Shown here one piece after another: positions 7,149 to 16,136 of a DNA stretch of 21,920 bases. Source of the DNA: Brevibacillus sp. (lineage in GTDB: Bacteria; Bacillota; Bacilli; Brevibacillales; Brevibacillaceae); assembly GCA_029240815.1 (NCBI GenBank), contig JARDZO010000060.1:1-21920 (forward strand). Reading direction: 5' to 3'. The notes under the pieces are model-generated. The model ran no database searches, had not been told where the DNA came from, and was given only the letters and a program-made list of their open reading frames with translations. The position numbers and the translations under genes are program-made. Position 1 is the first letter of the stretch. Every line of letters starts with the position of its first letter.

Positions 7149-7162
7149 GTAAACAAGTTCAC
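7149..7162. promoter_or_regulatory. Candidate MarR operator 2 (monooxygenase side)
   Basis: GTAAAC-AA-GTTCAC matches operator 1 with one changed base in the right arm; with flanking A and T it is a 16-base dyad. GTTCACTA recurs 15 bases further at 7172-7179, AAATTAGTA occurs at 7143 and 7179, and CACTA-N6-TAGTG (7175-7190) is a further dyad. The region may hold two stacked sites for the double-headed regulator. Confidence 0.6.
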
Positions 7163-7222
7163 TATTAATTCGTTCACTAAATTAGTAGTGCGTTCCATCA
7201 ACCTTTTTGGAGGGATCTACCT

Positions 7223-8698
7223 ATGGGTATTCGAACTGGACAACAGTACAAGGAAGGCTTGCGTTCAACGCGCGAGGTGTACATCAATGGCGAACGAGTA
7301 ACGGATGTCACTCAATATCCTGCATTTCGCCGGCCAATCGATGCGATTGCCAAGCTGTACGACATGAAGCACGATCCTCGCTATACAGCGACACTGACCT
7401 ATCCTTCTCCGACAACAGGAGATTTGTGCGACATCTGTTTCATGCCTCCCAAAAACGCCGATGAACTCAGGAAAAAGACAGAGGCGTACAAACTGTTCGC
7501 CAAGTCTACGTACGGTGTCATGGGACGATCACCGGAGTTCATGAATGCGCACATCATGGGTATCGCCGAGAGCTCCAAGTTCTTTGGAAAATGGGGACAG
7601 CGGTTCGAAGACAACATGAATCGGTATTTTGAATACGTCAGAGAAAACGACCTTTTCCTGACACACGCTCTGGGGACTCCGCAAATAGACCGTTCCAAAG
7701 CATCTCACGAGCAACGTGACCTGTTCTTGCATCTGGGAGTGAAGGAAGAGACGGAGGAAGGCATCATTGTACGCGGCGCCAAGCAACTGGCAACGATGGG
7801 ACCGATCACGGATGAGCTACTGGTCTTTCCAAACGGGCGGGCCTTTAAAGAAGGGGATGAGCGTTACTGCATGGCTTTTGCGATTCCCGTTTCGACGCCC
7901 GGACTTAAAATGCTGTGCCGTCAACCTTTTGTGCCACATGACGATCGCAACGTTTACGATCACCCATTCAGCAGTCGATTTGAAGAGAATGATGCCATGG
8001 TCGTTTTCGATGATGTTCTCGTCCCTTGGGATCGCGTCTTCTTCTATAACAACATCGAAGCTGCGAATACGATGAGGTTCAACGCAGACGTTTCCATCCA
8101 TGCAACACACCAAGCTACAGTTCGGAAACTGGTGAAATTCGGGATGGCAGCAGCGATTGCGAGCAAATTGACTGATTCCGTCAAGACAAATGTCTTCCCT
8201 CAAGTCTCCGAGCGCGTAGGTATTATTATCGCGATGCTGAAATCGCATGAGTCCGCCCTGTTTGCCGCCGAGCAATGTGGAGAGTACAACGATAACGGAA
8301 ACTGGAGACCGAACAAAGACTTCCTCGAAGCCCAAAACATCCTGTACTCCAAAAACAATGAACTCATTGTAGATCTGATCAAGCAAATGGGTGCTGCCGG
8401 TCTGATGCTGACCCCATCCGGTAACGATTTCTTCGGACCCGAAAGTGAAAACTTCCAATACTATTTCAGCGGTGCCAACAGCGACGGCTTCCATCGCGTG
8501 CAGATCGCCAAAATGGCGTGGGATTTCTTCGGGGATGCAGCGACTCAGCGATTGCTGCATTACGAGCGCTTCTATATCGGGGATCCGATGTTTTACGCAG
8601 CAGGGTACTCCAACCGGGCGAATATCCGAGAATGGATGGATTTGACAGACCAGTTGCTGGCTGAAGGACGCGAACAGTTTTCAGCAAAAGTACAATAA
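7223..8698 (+). CDS. HpaB-type FADH2-dependent aromatic monooxygenase, oxygenase component
   Basis: A 491-aa member of the 4-hydroxyphenylacetate 3-monooxygenase large-subunit family, close in length to the Thermus-type HpaB. These enzymes use reduced FAD supplied by a separate reductase to hydroxylate a phenolic or related ring. Family blocks are seen in order: GRSPEF (101-106), LTHALGTPQIDRS with His148, IIVRGAKQLATMGP-TDELLVFP (flavin site, 181-203), PFSSRFEENDAMVVFDDVLVPW, and the C-terminal Q-Y-FSGANSDGFHRVQ. Relative to the Thermus enzyme, the substrate-binding Tyr of GRSPDY appears as Phe106 while Arg102 and His148 are kept, so the substrate may not be 4-hydroxyphenylacetate. TTTGGAGGG lies eight bases before the ATG. 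The reductase gene follows after 16 bases. Confidence 0.9.
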   Translation: MGIRTGQQYKEGLRSTREVYINGERVTDVTQYPAFRRPIDAIAKLYDMKHDPRYTATLTYPSPTTGDLCDICFMPPKNADELRKKTEAYKLFAKSTYGVMGRSPEFMNAHIMGIAESSKFFGKWGQRFEDNMNRYFEYVRENDLFLTHALGTPQIDRSKASHEQRDLFLHLGVKEETEEGIIVRGAKQLATMGPITDELLVFPNGRAFKEGDERYCMAFAIPVSTPGLKMLCRQPFVPHDDRNVYDHPFSSRFEENDAMVVFDDVLVPWDRVFFYNNIEAANTMRFNADVSIHATHQATVRKLVKFGMAAAIASKLTDSVKTNVFPQVSERVGIIIAMLKSHESALFAAEQCGEYNDNGNWRPNKDFLEAQNILYSKNNELIVDLIKQMGAAGLMLTPSGNDFFGPESENFQYYFSGANSDGFHRVQIAKMAWDFFGDAATQRLLHYERFYIGDPMFYAAGYSNRANIREWMDLTDQLLAEGREQFSAKVQ

Positions 8699-8714
8699 GG
8701 AAGGCGGGATCAAC

Positions 8715-9179
8715 ATGGATCCACGTGAATTGCGCAACACATTCGGAAGATTCGCGACGGGTGTTACCGTTGTCACTTTTCAGGAAGGGGAAGAAGCTGG
8801 AGGCTTGACGGTGAACTCTTTTACATCCGTTTCCATCGATCCACCCCTGATCTTGGTATCGATCGACCGAAGAGCTCGATCCCATGATGTCTTACTACAA
8901 AAGCCGTTCGTGGTAAACATTCTGGCAGCCGATCAGGAAGCAATCGCATGGCAGTTTGCAGGAAGACCCCAGCAGGACTTGGAGATTACCTGGGAGCAGA
9001 CAAATGCAGGTCCGCGTTTGGCAGGGACACTCGCTCATCTGGAATGTGAGCCGTGGCAAGCGTACGATGGTGGTGACCATACACTGATTGTTGGGAAAGT
9101 AACGAAGTTCTCGTATGAGCAGGGAGAAGCACTTGGGTTCTACTGCGGAAAGTTCCATAAGGTCGCAATCGCGTTGTAA
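8715..9179 (+). CDS. HpaC-type flavin reductase component
   Basis: A 154-aa NAD(P)H:flavin oxidoreductase of the HpaC/RutF family, which makes diffusible FADH2 or FMNH2 for a partner monooxygenase. The fold's landmarks are present: FATGVTVVT (13-21), the flavin-contacting NSFTSVSIDPPLILVSI (35-51) and GDHTLIVGKV (120-129) near the end, with Phe-Tyr-Cys-Gly-Lys-Phe-His closing the domain. It lies 16 bases after the oxygenase gene, with a purine-rich AAGGAAGGCGGG as ribosome binding site, so the two are one transcription unit. The pair is a complete two-component monooxygenase. A terminator follows. Confidence 0.92.
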   Translation: MDPRELRNTFGRFATGVTVVTFQEGEEAGGLTVNSFTSVSIDPPLILVSIDRRARSHDVLLQKPFVVNILAADQEAIAWQFAGRPQQDLEITWEQTNAGPRLAGTLAHLECEPWQAYDGGDHTLIVGKVTKFSYEQGEALGFYCGKFHKVAIAL

Positions 9180-9184
9180 GCAGC

Positions 9185-9213
9185 AAAAAAGCGGACAGAG
9201 AATGTCCGTTTTT
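9185..9213 (+). terminator. Terminator after the flavin reductase gene
   Basis: CGGACA/TGTCCG stem with loop GAGAA, flanked by an A run on the left and a T run on the right, so it could also work in reverse. Confidence 0.85.
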
Positions 9214-9263
9214 CTGTCTTGGCATGAACACAGCAATCCAGAATAAATCCACCCATTTCAGAG

Positions 9264-9272
9264 TGCTATAAT
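9264..9272 (+). promoter_or_regulatory. Extended -10 promoter element for the VOC gene
   Basis: TGCTATAAT is a perfect extended -10 (TGnTATAAT) located 43 bases before the gene start. No clear -35 is visible, which extended -10 promoters can tolerate. Confidence 0.5.
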
Positions 9273-9315
9273 GGGAACGAACATACCCAATAACTGGATG
9301 GAAGGATGATTGAGG

Positions 9316-9723
9316 ATGGCAACACTGAAACCTTTCCTATTTTCGGAGGATTCCAGAGCACAAGCGGAGTTCTATATTGGAGCACTCGGCGGGGAGATCC
9401 AGTCTGTTATGACGTATGCTCAGGCTCCGGATCCGAATGATGCGATCAAAGACAAAGTCATGCACTTGTGTATGATGGCCGGAGGGGTAAACTTCTTCAT
9501 GGCCGATTCCCTCGATCCCCTTACGCGGGGGAACGGCATTAGCCTGAATCTACAGTTCGAATCTGGAACCGATGGCCGTGAAGCGTTCGATAACCTTGCG
9601 GCAGGAGGAAATGTCCTGCATCCTTTAGAACCAGTATTTTGGGGCGGTATGTACGGTCAACTGGAAGATAAATACGGCGTCATATGGATGATCAGCTGCG
9701 AAACGGGAGAATGCTTATCCTGA
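9316..9723 (+). CDS. VOC superfamily (PhnB/glyoxalase-like) protein
   Basis: A 135-aa protein of the PhnB-like branch of the vicinal oxygen chelate fold. Recognisable parts are the opening LKPFLFSEDSRAQAEFYIGA, the middle HLCMMAGGVNFFMADS, and the signature WGGMYGQLEDKYGVIWMI (109-126). Proteins of this branch often lack a known activity and some bind small molecules or resistance drugs. I chose the ATG at 9316 rather than the in-frame TTG at 9310, since GGAAGGA then lies nine bases upstream. It has its own promoter and terminator, so it is monocistronic and not obviously linked to either neighbour. Confidence 0.85.
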   Translation: MATLKPFLFSEDSRAQAEFYIGALGGEIQSVMTYAQAPDPNDAIKDKVMHLCMMAGGVNFFMADSLDPLTRGNGISLNLQFESGTDGREAFDNLAAGGNVLHPLEPVFWGGMYGQLEDKYGVIWMISCETGECLS

Positions 9724-9784
9724 CAAGAGGTGGGCTTCCATGGAAACGAGTGCACATGTCAGATAAACGTATAGCCTAAAAGGG

Positions 9785-9813
9785 CCGTTAGGGTAAACTC
9801 CCTGACGGTTTTT
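9785..9813 (+). terminator. Terminator after the VOC gene
   Basis: CCGTTAGGG pairs with CCCTGACGG (one G:U) around TAAACT, followed by TTTTT. Confidence 0.85.
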
Positions 9814-9843
9814 GTTATGTGCATATTTCTCATTTGGTCTTGC

Positions 9844-9910
9844 CTATCGACCATACCGATAGACATATGGAAAGTTTGATTTGGACGAATAAAGTTTTTT
9901 ACAGTACGAT
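9844..9910 (+). promoter_or_regulatory. Possible promoter with upstream dyad for the 9943 gene
   Basis: CTATCG-N7-CGATAG (9844-9862) is a perfect 6-base dyad. It precedes TTGGAC (9881-9886), an 18-base spacer and TACGAT (9905-9910). The promoter elements are only moderate matches; the dyad may be a regulator site. Confidence 0.35.
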
Positions 9911-9942
9911 TTTGGCAAGATAGACAGAAAGGAACAGAGCAG

Positions 9943-10944
9943 ATGAAACCAGAACAGCAGCCAAAACGACTTACGGATACGGAAAGAAGAATGAAATTTC
10001 GGGAAATATTGGGACGCAGACAGTTGTCAGTGATGCCGGGTGGGTTCAGCCCATTGTATGCCCGTGTCGCGGAGGAAGCAGGCTTTGAATCCTTTTTTCT
10101 GGCAGGTTCGCAGCTTTCCGCATTCTTGTACGGTGTCCCTGACTCGGGCATCATCGGATTGCGCGATCTGGTGGACCATGCAAGGCATATGGCCGCGCGC
10201 ACGAATATTCCCATTTTTATTGATGCCGATACTGGCTTCGGCAATGCGGTAAATGTGCACTATGCAGTAGAAGAATGCATTCGCGCAGGAGTAGCCGGAC
10301 TTCAAATAGAAGATCAAGAGGCTCCCAAGAAATCGGGCACGAGCGCAGGACGAAGATGTATTTCGATAGACGAAGCGGTTGGGAAATATCGGGCGGCAGT
10401 CGCAGCTCGAGACGCACTGGACCCATCTTTTGTGATTTGCGCGAGATGCGATGCTTTAGGTGCTGAAAACGGTGGATTTGAAGACGCACTAGAACGCTGT
10501 AACGCTTACGTGAAAGAGGGTGGGGTAGATTTCATTTGGTTGAATTCCGTACAGTCGCGATCGCAGTTGGAACGAGCTTGCAAAGAAATCGCAGCGCCTA
10601 TCTTGATGATATGGGGTGGACCGGAGCCAGCCCCGACCTTGGCGGAATACGAACAATTGGGGGTTCGGATCGCTCTTTATCCGACACTGGCTGCATCGGC
10701 GGGATTGCAGGCAGCTTGGCAAGTCCTGCACAATTTTAGACATCGTGGTTCAGAGGCATTAGTGGAGTGGGGAGCTAGCGTGAATACCAGCCCTTGGGGA
10801 CGCGCGTTTCTAGATGAACTAGTCGGGGCAGCGCATGTACGAGAGTTAGAGGAACAGTTTTTGCCCAAGAGCAATCGCAGAAATTATGAAAGCACATGGG
10901 GACATAAAGACGTTCTCTCCGGTGTTCTACAGCGATTGGAATGA
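9943..10944 (+). CDS. Isocitrate lyase/PEP mutase superfamily enzyme
   Basis: A 333-aa TIM-barrel protein of the ICL/PEP mutase superfamily, which makes or breaks C-C or P-C bonds in 2-oxo or hydroxy acids with Mg2+. The metal site is visible as DADTGFGN (94-101) and QIEDQ (121-125), and CARCDA (166-171) follows. The flexible gating loop reads KKSGTSAGRR (129-138), where isocitrate and methylisocitrate lyases have K-R/K-C-G-H; the catalytic Cys is Ser131 here. So it is not a standard isocitrate lyase; oxaloacetate decarboxylase/hydrolase, carboxyphosphonoenolpyruvate mutase-like or another lyase activity is possible. AAAGGA lies nine bases before the ATG. It appears to be transcribed alone. 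Confidence 0.87.
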   Translation: MKPEQQPKRLTDTERRMKFREILGRRQLSVMPGGFSPLYARVAEEAGFESFFLAGSQLSAFLYGVPDSGIIGLRDLVDHARHMAARTNIPIFIDADTGFGNAVNVHYAVEECIRAGVAGLQIEDQEAPKKSGTSAGRRCISIDEAVGKYRAAVAARDALDPSFVICARCDALGAENGGFEDALERCNAYVKEGGVDFIWLNSVQSRSQLERACKEIAAPILMIWGGPEPAPTLAEYEQLGVRIALYPTLAASAGLQAAWQVLHNFRHRGSEALVEWGASVNTSPWGRAFLDELVGAAHVRELEEQFLPKSNRRNYESTWGHKDVLSGVLQRLE

Positions 10945-11042
10945 AGGATTCAATCAGGTACACTTTCCCCATTCCTTTCCTACGCAACGATCTGCTATCA
11001 TTTGCTTTGGACAATAAGTAGATTTGCGTTGCAGAAGGATGG

Positions 11043-11609
11043 ATGAGAGAGATGGCAATCAATTTCTGTGTGTCATGCGGTCATTCCATGGAGGCTCGCA
11101 CGATAGATGGGGTAGAACGGAAAGTCTGTACTTCGTGTGGGAACGTTCATTGGGGAAATTACAGCATTGGAGTAGGGGCACTCGTTTTTAAAGACCAAAA
11201 AATGCTTCTCGTACGTCGAGCACAAGAACCGGGAAAAGGCAAATGGACCAATCCGGGGGGCTACATCGAACAATGGGAGCCTATTGAACAGACGGTCATT
11301 CGGGAGGTCTTTGAAGAGACGGGAGTTCGTGCCCATGTCAAAAGCATTGTGGCCCTGCGAGATCAACCGCGGAGCATTCACAACGTGTATATCGCTTTTG
11401 AAATGGATTATATCGAAGGTGAACCCGAACCAGATGGTGTAGAAGTGGATCAGGCAGGCTTTTTCTCGCTGGAGGAAATTCAGGAAATGGAAGTGGCTAG
11501 TTTTACACGCTGGCTCCTGGATGTGGCTCTCCACGTGAAGAAAGAAGGTCTGACGCTCGACCTAAAAGCGACTGTTCAGGGAAATGGTGACGTTTATTTC
11601 AGAATGTAA
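11043..11609 (+). CDS. Zinc-ribbon Nudix hydrolase (NudC/NADH pyrophosphatase-like)
   Basis: A 188-aa hydrolase of nucleoside-diphosphate-linked substrates. The N-terminus carries a zinc ribbon with CVSC (Cys9, Cys12) and CTSC (Cys29, Cys32). The Nudix box is complete at 73-95 (G-x5-E-x7-REVFEETGV). The ribbon-plus-Nudix layout resembles NudC, but the protein is shorter than full NudC and the NudC-specific SQPWPFPS motif is absent, so the substrate is open. Two starts are possible, ATG 11043 and ATG 11052. AGAAGG lies four bases before the first and thirteen before the second, so neither is clearly favoured and 11043 is kept. Confidence 0.88.
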   Translation: MREMAINFCVSCGHSMEARTIDGVERKVCTSCGNVHWGNYSIGVGALVFKDQKMLLVRRAQEPGKGKWTNPGGYIEQWEPIEQTVIREVFEETGVRAHVKSIVALRDQPRSIHNVYIAFEMDYIEGEPEPDGVEVDQAGFFSLEEIQEMEVASFTRWLLDVALHVKKEGLTLDLKATVQGNGDVYFRM

Positions 11610-11694
11610 CCGATAGTAAACGAATCAAATATAAGGCGATCCAAGCTCCGCCAAAAAAGATGGCAGAGATTTTGGTTTTTGGAGCGCAAAGCAG

Positions 11695-11724
11695 AGGCTG
11701 ATCTAGATATGATCGGCCTTTTTT
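11695..11724 (+). terminator. Terminator after the Nudix gene
   Basis: AGGCTGATC pairs with GATCGGCCT (one G:U) around a 7-base loop, followed by TTTTTT. It separates the Nudix gene from the siderophore operon. Confidence 0.88.
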
Positions 11725-11792
11725 CTATCCCCCTAGTAAAAAAGAATGATTCTCTTAACGAAAAGATTCATGAAAAAATTACCAAATACTCA

Positions 11793-12891
<1,099 letters not shown>

Positions 12892-12913
12892 GGAAAAGGA
12901 GAGGAAGCATACG

Positions 12914-13927
12914 ATGTCTAGCAATCACTCCATTTTATATCTAAGCAAATCTGATATTGCTCAACTGGGAGGAGACTCATCCGATCTGTACGTCACGGCC
13001 GTAAGCAGAGCGTTGGAACTCCATGCAAAACGCGATTTTGTCCAACCGTTGAAGCCATATTTGCGCGTCAATGAAAAAGAGGGACATATCGCAGACCGAA
13101 TCATCGCGATGCCTGCTTATGTCGGGGGGGAAGCTCCTGTGTCCGGCCTCAAGTGGATTGGAAGCAAGCACGACAATCCGAGCAAACGAGGGATGGAACG
13201 TGCGAGTGGACTCGTGATCTTGAACGATCCAATTAGCAATTATCCCATCGCGGTGATGGAAACGAGCTTGATCAGCGGAATGCGTACAGCAGCCGTGACC
13301 GTCATCGGCGCTCGATACCTGGCAAAAAAAGGATTTGAACAGGTAGCGTGCATGGGATGCGGTGTCATTGCCAAAATGCAGCTACTGTCAATGCTCGAGC
13401 AGTTCCCGCAAATGAAAACGATTCATCTATTTGATGTCAATCAAGAGTCTGCTGGTCGGTTAGGCAATCAATTACGGGAGAAGTCACCTCAGGTCGAAGT
13501 GGTTATCGCCCCAACGGCAGAGGAGGCAGTTCGGGAAGGGGAAGTAGTGATCACGTGCACCGTGGTAGACAAACCGTATCTATCATATGATTGGCTGCAA
13601 AAAGGGGCATTTGTGAGCAATATTTCCATCATGGATGTTCATAAAGAAGTGTTTCTCAAGGCGGATAAAGTAGTGGTGGATGACTGGGAACAATCCAACC
13701 GGGAGAAAAAAGTCATTAACCAACTCGTCGTAGAAGGAACGTTTTCCCGCGAGCAGCTGCACGCAGAGCTGGGAGAAATATTGATCGGGACAAAGGTGGG
13801 ACGAGAATCCGATGAAGAGATCATCCTATTAAATCCGATGGGGATGGCGGTAGAGGATATCGCGAGTGCCCACGAGATATACCGAAAAGCGGTAGCAGAG
13901 AGCGTCGGTACACGGTTACCTCTGTAA
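12914..13927 (+). CDS. sbnB: SbnB-like N-(2-amino-2-carboxyethyl)-L-glutamate dehydrogenase
   Basis: NAD-dependent enzyme of the ornithine cyclodeaminase/mu-crystallin family. SbnB oxidatively cleaves the SbnA product to L-Dap and alpha-ketoglutarate, both of which are building blocks of staphyloferrin B. The 337-aa length matches the staphylococcal protein closely. The Rossmann motif is MGCGVIAKMQ (147-156). Conserved family parts include LKWIGSKHDNP (79-89), ILNDP (102-106) and ETSLISGMRTAAV (116-128). The ATG at 12914 is chosen over the long upstream frame extension, which would run back inside sbnA; AAGGAGAGG lies about ten bases ahead. It is followed by sbnC after 26 bases. Confidence 0.9.
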   Translation: MSSNHSILYLSKSDIAQLGGDSSDLYVTAVSRALELHAKRDFVQPLKPYLRVNEKEGHIADRIIAMPAYVGGEAPVSGLKWIGSKHDNPSKRGMERASGLVILNDPISNYPIAVMETSLISGMRTAAVTVIGARYLAKKGFEQVACMGCGVIAKMQLLSMLEQFPQMKTIHLFDVNQESAGRLGNQLREKSPQVEVVIAPTAEEAVREGEVVITCTVVDKPYLSYDWLQKGAFVSNISIMDVHKEVFLKADKVVVDDWEQSNREKKVINQLVVEGTFSREQLHAELGEILIGTKVGRESDEEIILLNPMGMAVEDIASAHEIYRKAVAESVGTRLPL

Positions 13928-13953
13928 TGTGGGGAAAGGAGGGACAACCGTAG

Positions 13954-15828
13954 ATGGAAATGGATTTGATAGAAAAGAGCATTTCTTTCAAAAAAAGAGC
14001 AGAGCAGATCGTGTTTTGCGACTTGATCAATGCGCTGTTGCAAGAAAATCTCGCTGGATTTGTTGATCATGCACAGGTTGGGTTCGAATGGATGGGCCCC
14101 TCCCATCATGAATGCAGAGTTTTACAGGAAGGAGAGCAGTATTTCCGCTTACCGGTTGATACCGAGCGCAGCTTACTCTTTCACGTCAAAATCCAGTCTT
14201 ATATTCAGCCGTACAAAATAAGCCGGTTTCCTGTGTTATTGCTGAGCAAGCATGAAGGAGTAGAGCTCGATCCTATAACGTTTATGCAAGCATTTGCGGA
14301 GGCTCTGTCGTCGGATGAGCGTGAATCGGCCATGCCAAATTTGCAAGATTTTCAAAACGAACTGAGAGATTCGATTCAGCATACAGCATTGTCCTTGGAG
14401 GCGATGACGGAGCATCTAGAGAATCGCAGCGTTCTCGAAACCTCTCTCGTACACGTGGAGCGGTTCTCCGCCTTGCGAGATCGTCCGTTTCATCCGACAT
14501 CACGGGCTAAAAGAGGATGGAGCGACGCTGATTATCAGCGTTATAGCCCGGAGTATGGGGGAACGTTCGGTTTGGATTGGGTAGGAGTGCGCCGGGACCA
14601 CATACAAGCGAGCGCAGATAGCGATATTGCGGATTTCATTCTGAATGAATCGGAAAAGGAAACATTACGCCAGGCTGTCGATCAGGTCGGAGTGAATGAG
14701 AAAGACTATCTACTATTTCCCGTCCATCCTTGGCAGATGGAGCATATTCTACCGACTCACTATCACACAGAGATGAAGCATCAGATATGCGTACCGATCA
14801 TTCGGGGGCTGGGAGAATTCCGTTCTACTTCTTCTGTTCGTTCCATGGTTGCCGCGAGTACTCGAAACTATCATGTCAAAGTGCCAATTGGCATTTATTC
14901 TTTGGGGGCTTTGCGGCTTCTTCCGCCTAGGTATCTTAACAACGGAGCAAAAGGTCAGAAGTTACTCCATCAAGTCATGGAAAAAGATAAATGGCTGCAG
15001 GTGCACCTCCGTTTGTGCGACGAGACGAAATGGTGGGGCTATCATGATCCAGCGGGAGATCCGTTTAGCGATAAGCCAGGCCACCTCGCTTGCCTGATCA
15101 GGGAATATCCCCTCGATCTCTTGGACGATCCAGAAGTAGAAGTCATCCCGATGTCTGCTTTAACGGTAGTAGATATGAACCAGGAAAATCCTGTGTTTGC
15201 TCAATGGTTAGCCAAACGATTTGGCGACGAACAAGGGGAACACCAGGTGCTTGCGCTGTTTCGGGAGGTTTGCAGCGTGTTTATTGGCACCTCGCTTCGA
15301 TTGTTCCGCTATGGAATCATGCCTGAAATTCATGGTCAGAACGTTATGCTGATCATTCGAAATCATCACGTAACGGGATTGCTACTACGAGACCATGACA
15401 CCATTCGCTTGCATCTGGATTGGATGGAGAAAGAGGGAGTAGGAGATCCCGCCTATGTCGTCAAGCCAGGTGCTCCAAACAGCTTGATAAACGAGACACC
15501 GGAACAGCTGCTCGCCTATTTTCAAACGCTTGGGGTACAGGTCAATCTGTACGCGATAGCAGATGCTTTGATTACCACGTATTCCATTGAGGAAGCGGCT
15601 TTCTGGGCGGAAATCAACAGCGTCATACTTGAAACGTTACTCGAACATGACTTTCCTTCTTCGGTACGTAAAGTGCTTGAAGCGCAACTCCTTGCAAGCG
15701 AGAAATGGCCCATTCGCCTCCTGTTGACACCTCTTTTGAAACGCATCGGTACTGGTGGGGGGAGCATGCCTGCAGGGGTCGGGACAACGAGTAATCCGAT
15801 TCGGTCATTTGAAGAACAAAATGGATGA
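13954..15828 (+). CDS. sbnC: SbnC-like IucA/IucC siderophore synthetase
   Basis: An NRPS-independent siderophore (NIS) synthetase of 624 aa, a usual size. It adenylates a carboxylate with ATP and transfers it to an amine. ATP-site and fold motifs are HPTSRAKRG (180-188), FPVHPWQ (255-261), STSSVRS (291-297), PEIHGQN (457-463) and RDHDTIR (479-485). By gene order it corresponds to SbnC, the type B synthetase that adds alpha-ketoglutarate in S. aureus; the N-terminal segment after residue 15 (EQIVFCDLINALLQENLAGF) also recalls SbnC. AGGAGGG sits ten bases before the ATG. Its stop TGA is overlapped by the ATGGATGA of a degraded gene in the next slot. The substrate class is inferred from synteny. 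Confidence 0.87.
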   Translation: MEMDLIEKSISFKKRAEQIVFCDLINALLQENLAGFVDHAQVGFEWMGPSHHECRVLQEGEQYFRLPVDTERSLLFHVKIQSYIQPYKISRFPVLLLSKHEGVELDPITFMQAFAEALSSDERESAMPNLQDFQNELRDSIQHTALSLEAMTEHLENRSVLETSLVHVERFSALRDRPFHPTSRAKRGWSDADYQRYSPEYGGTFGLDWVGVRRDHIQASADSDIADFILNESEKETLRQAVDQVGVNEKDYLLFPVHPWQMEHILPTHYHTEMKHQICVPIIRGLGEFRSTSSVRSMVAASTRNYHVKVPIGIYSLGALRLLPPRYLNNGAKGQKLLHQVMEKDKWLQVHLRLCDETKWWGYHDPAGDPFSDKPGHLACLIREYPLDLLDDPEVEVIPMSALTVVDMNQENPVFAQWLAKRFGDEQGEHQVLALFREVCSVFIGTSLRLFRYGIMPEIHGQNVMLIIRNHHVTGLLLRDHDTIRLHLDWMEKEGVGDPAYVVKPGAPNSLINETPEQLLAYFQTLGVQVNLYAIADALITTYSIEEAAFWAEINSVILETLLEHDFPSSVRKVLEAQLLASEKWPIRLLLTPLLKRIGTGGGSMPAGVGTTSNPIRSFEEQNG

Positions 15829-16136
15829 TCCGATAGAAGCGAAAAGACTGGATCACAAGCAAGCCTCCCTCGTTGGCCCGCTTCAGCCTCAAAGAGCCAC
15901 GGCGTGAAACAAAGGTCGTTACTCGAGTGAATTTGTCGATTCCTCGTGCGTCCCGGGAAATGCTGCGGCACCGCAGAATCAGTAATTTTCTTGTTGCCGG
16001 GATTCTGGCTCAATGGGCATTCGTGTAAATGGGTGTTTCGTTTCTAGCGGCCGCCCCTTGGTTGGCACTGCGTACTTGTCATCCCCTGGCACATGCCGCT
16101 CTACCATACCATCAAAATGAGGTGAAGATTGAGTGA
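15821..16136 (+). pseudogene. Degraded gene in the sbnD (MFS exporter) slot
   Basis: The 304 bases between sbnC and sbnE hold no intact gene. An ATG at 15821 overlaps the sbnC stop (ATGGATGA) and opens a 28-codon frame ending at TGA 15905-15907. A second frame is open from 15837 to 16133 except for one TAA at 16026. It contains a hydrophobic run (ISNFLVAGILAQWAFV, then after the TAA MGVSFLAAAPWLAL), and its own TGA (16134-16136) overlaps the GTG start of sbnE as GTGA. Both junctions look like the coupled stop/start overlaps of a tight operon. In S. aureus the gene at this place is sbnD, a major facilitator exporter of about 400 codons. I infer a shortened, frameshifted remnant; sequencing error alone cannot explain the missing length. 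Confidence 0.42.

Noticed and set aside
7817..8560. Long minus-strand open frame (247 codons) opposite the HpaB gene
   Set aside because: No recognisable domains or ribosome binding site; it mirrors a strongly supported gene.
11645..11685. Possible hairpin GCTCC...GGAGC with A/T-rich arms
   Set aside because: The arms do not align without bulges, and a better terminator follows at 11695.
15522..16013. Minus-strand open frame across the sbnC end and the gap
   Set aside because: It mostly mirrors sbnC, resembles no known family and would oppose the operon.
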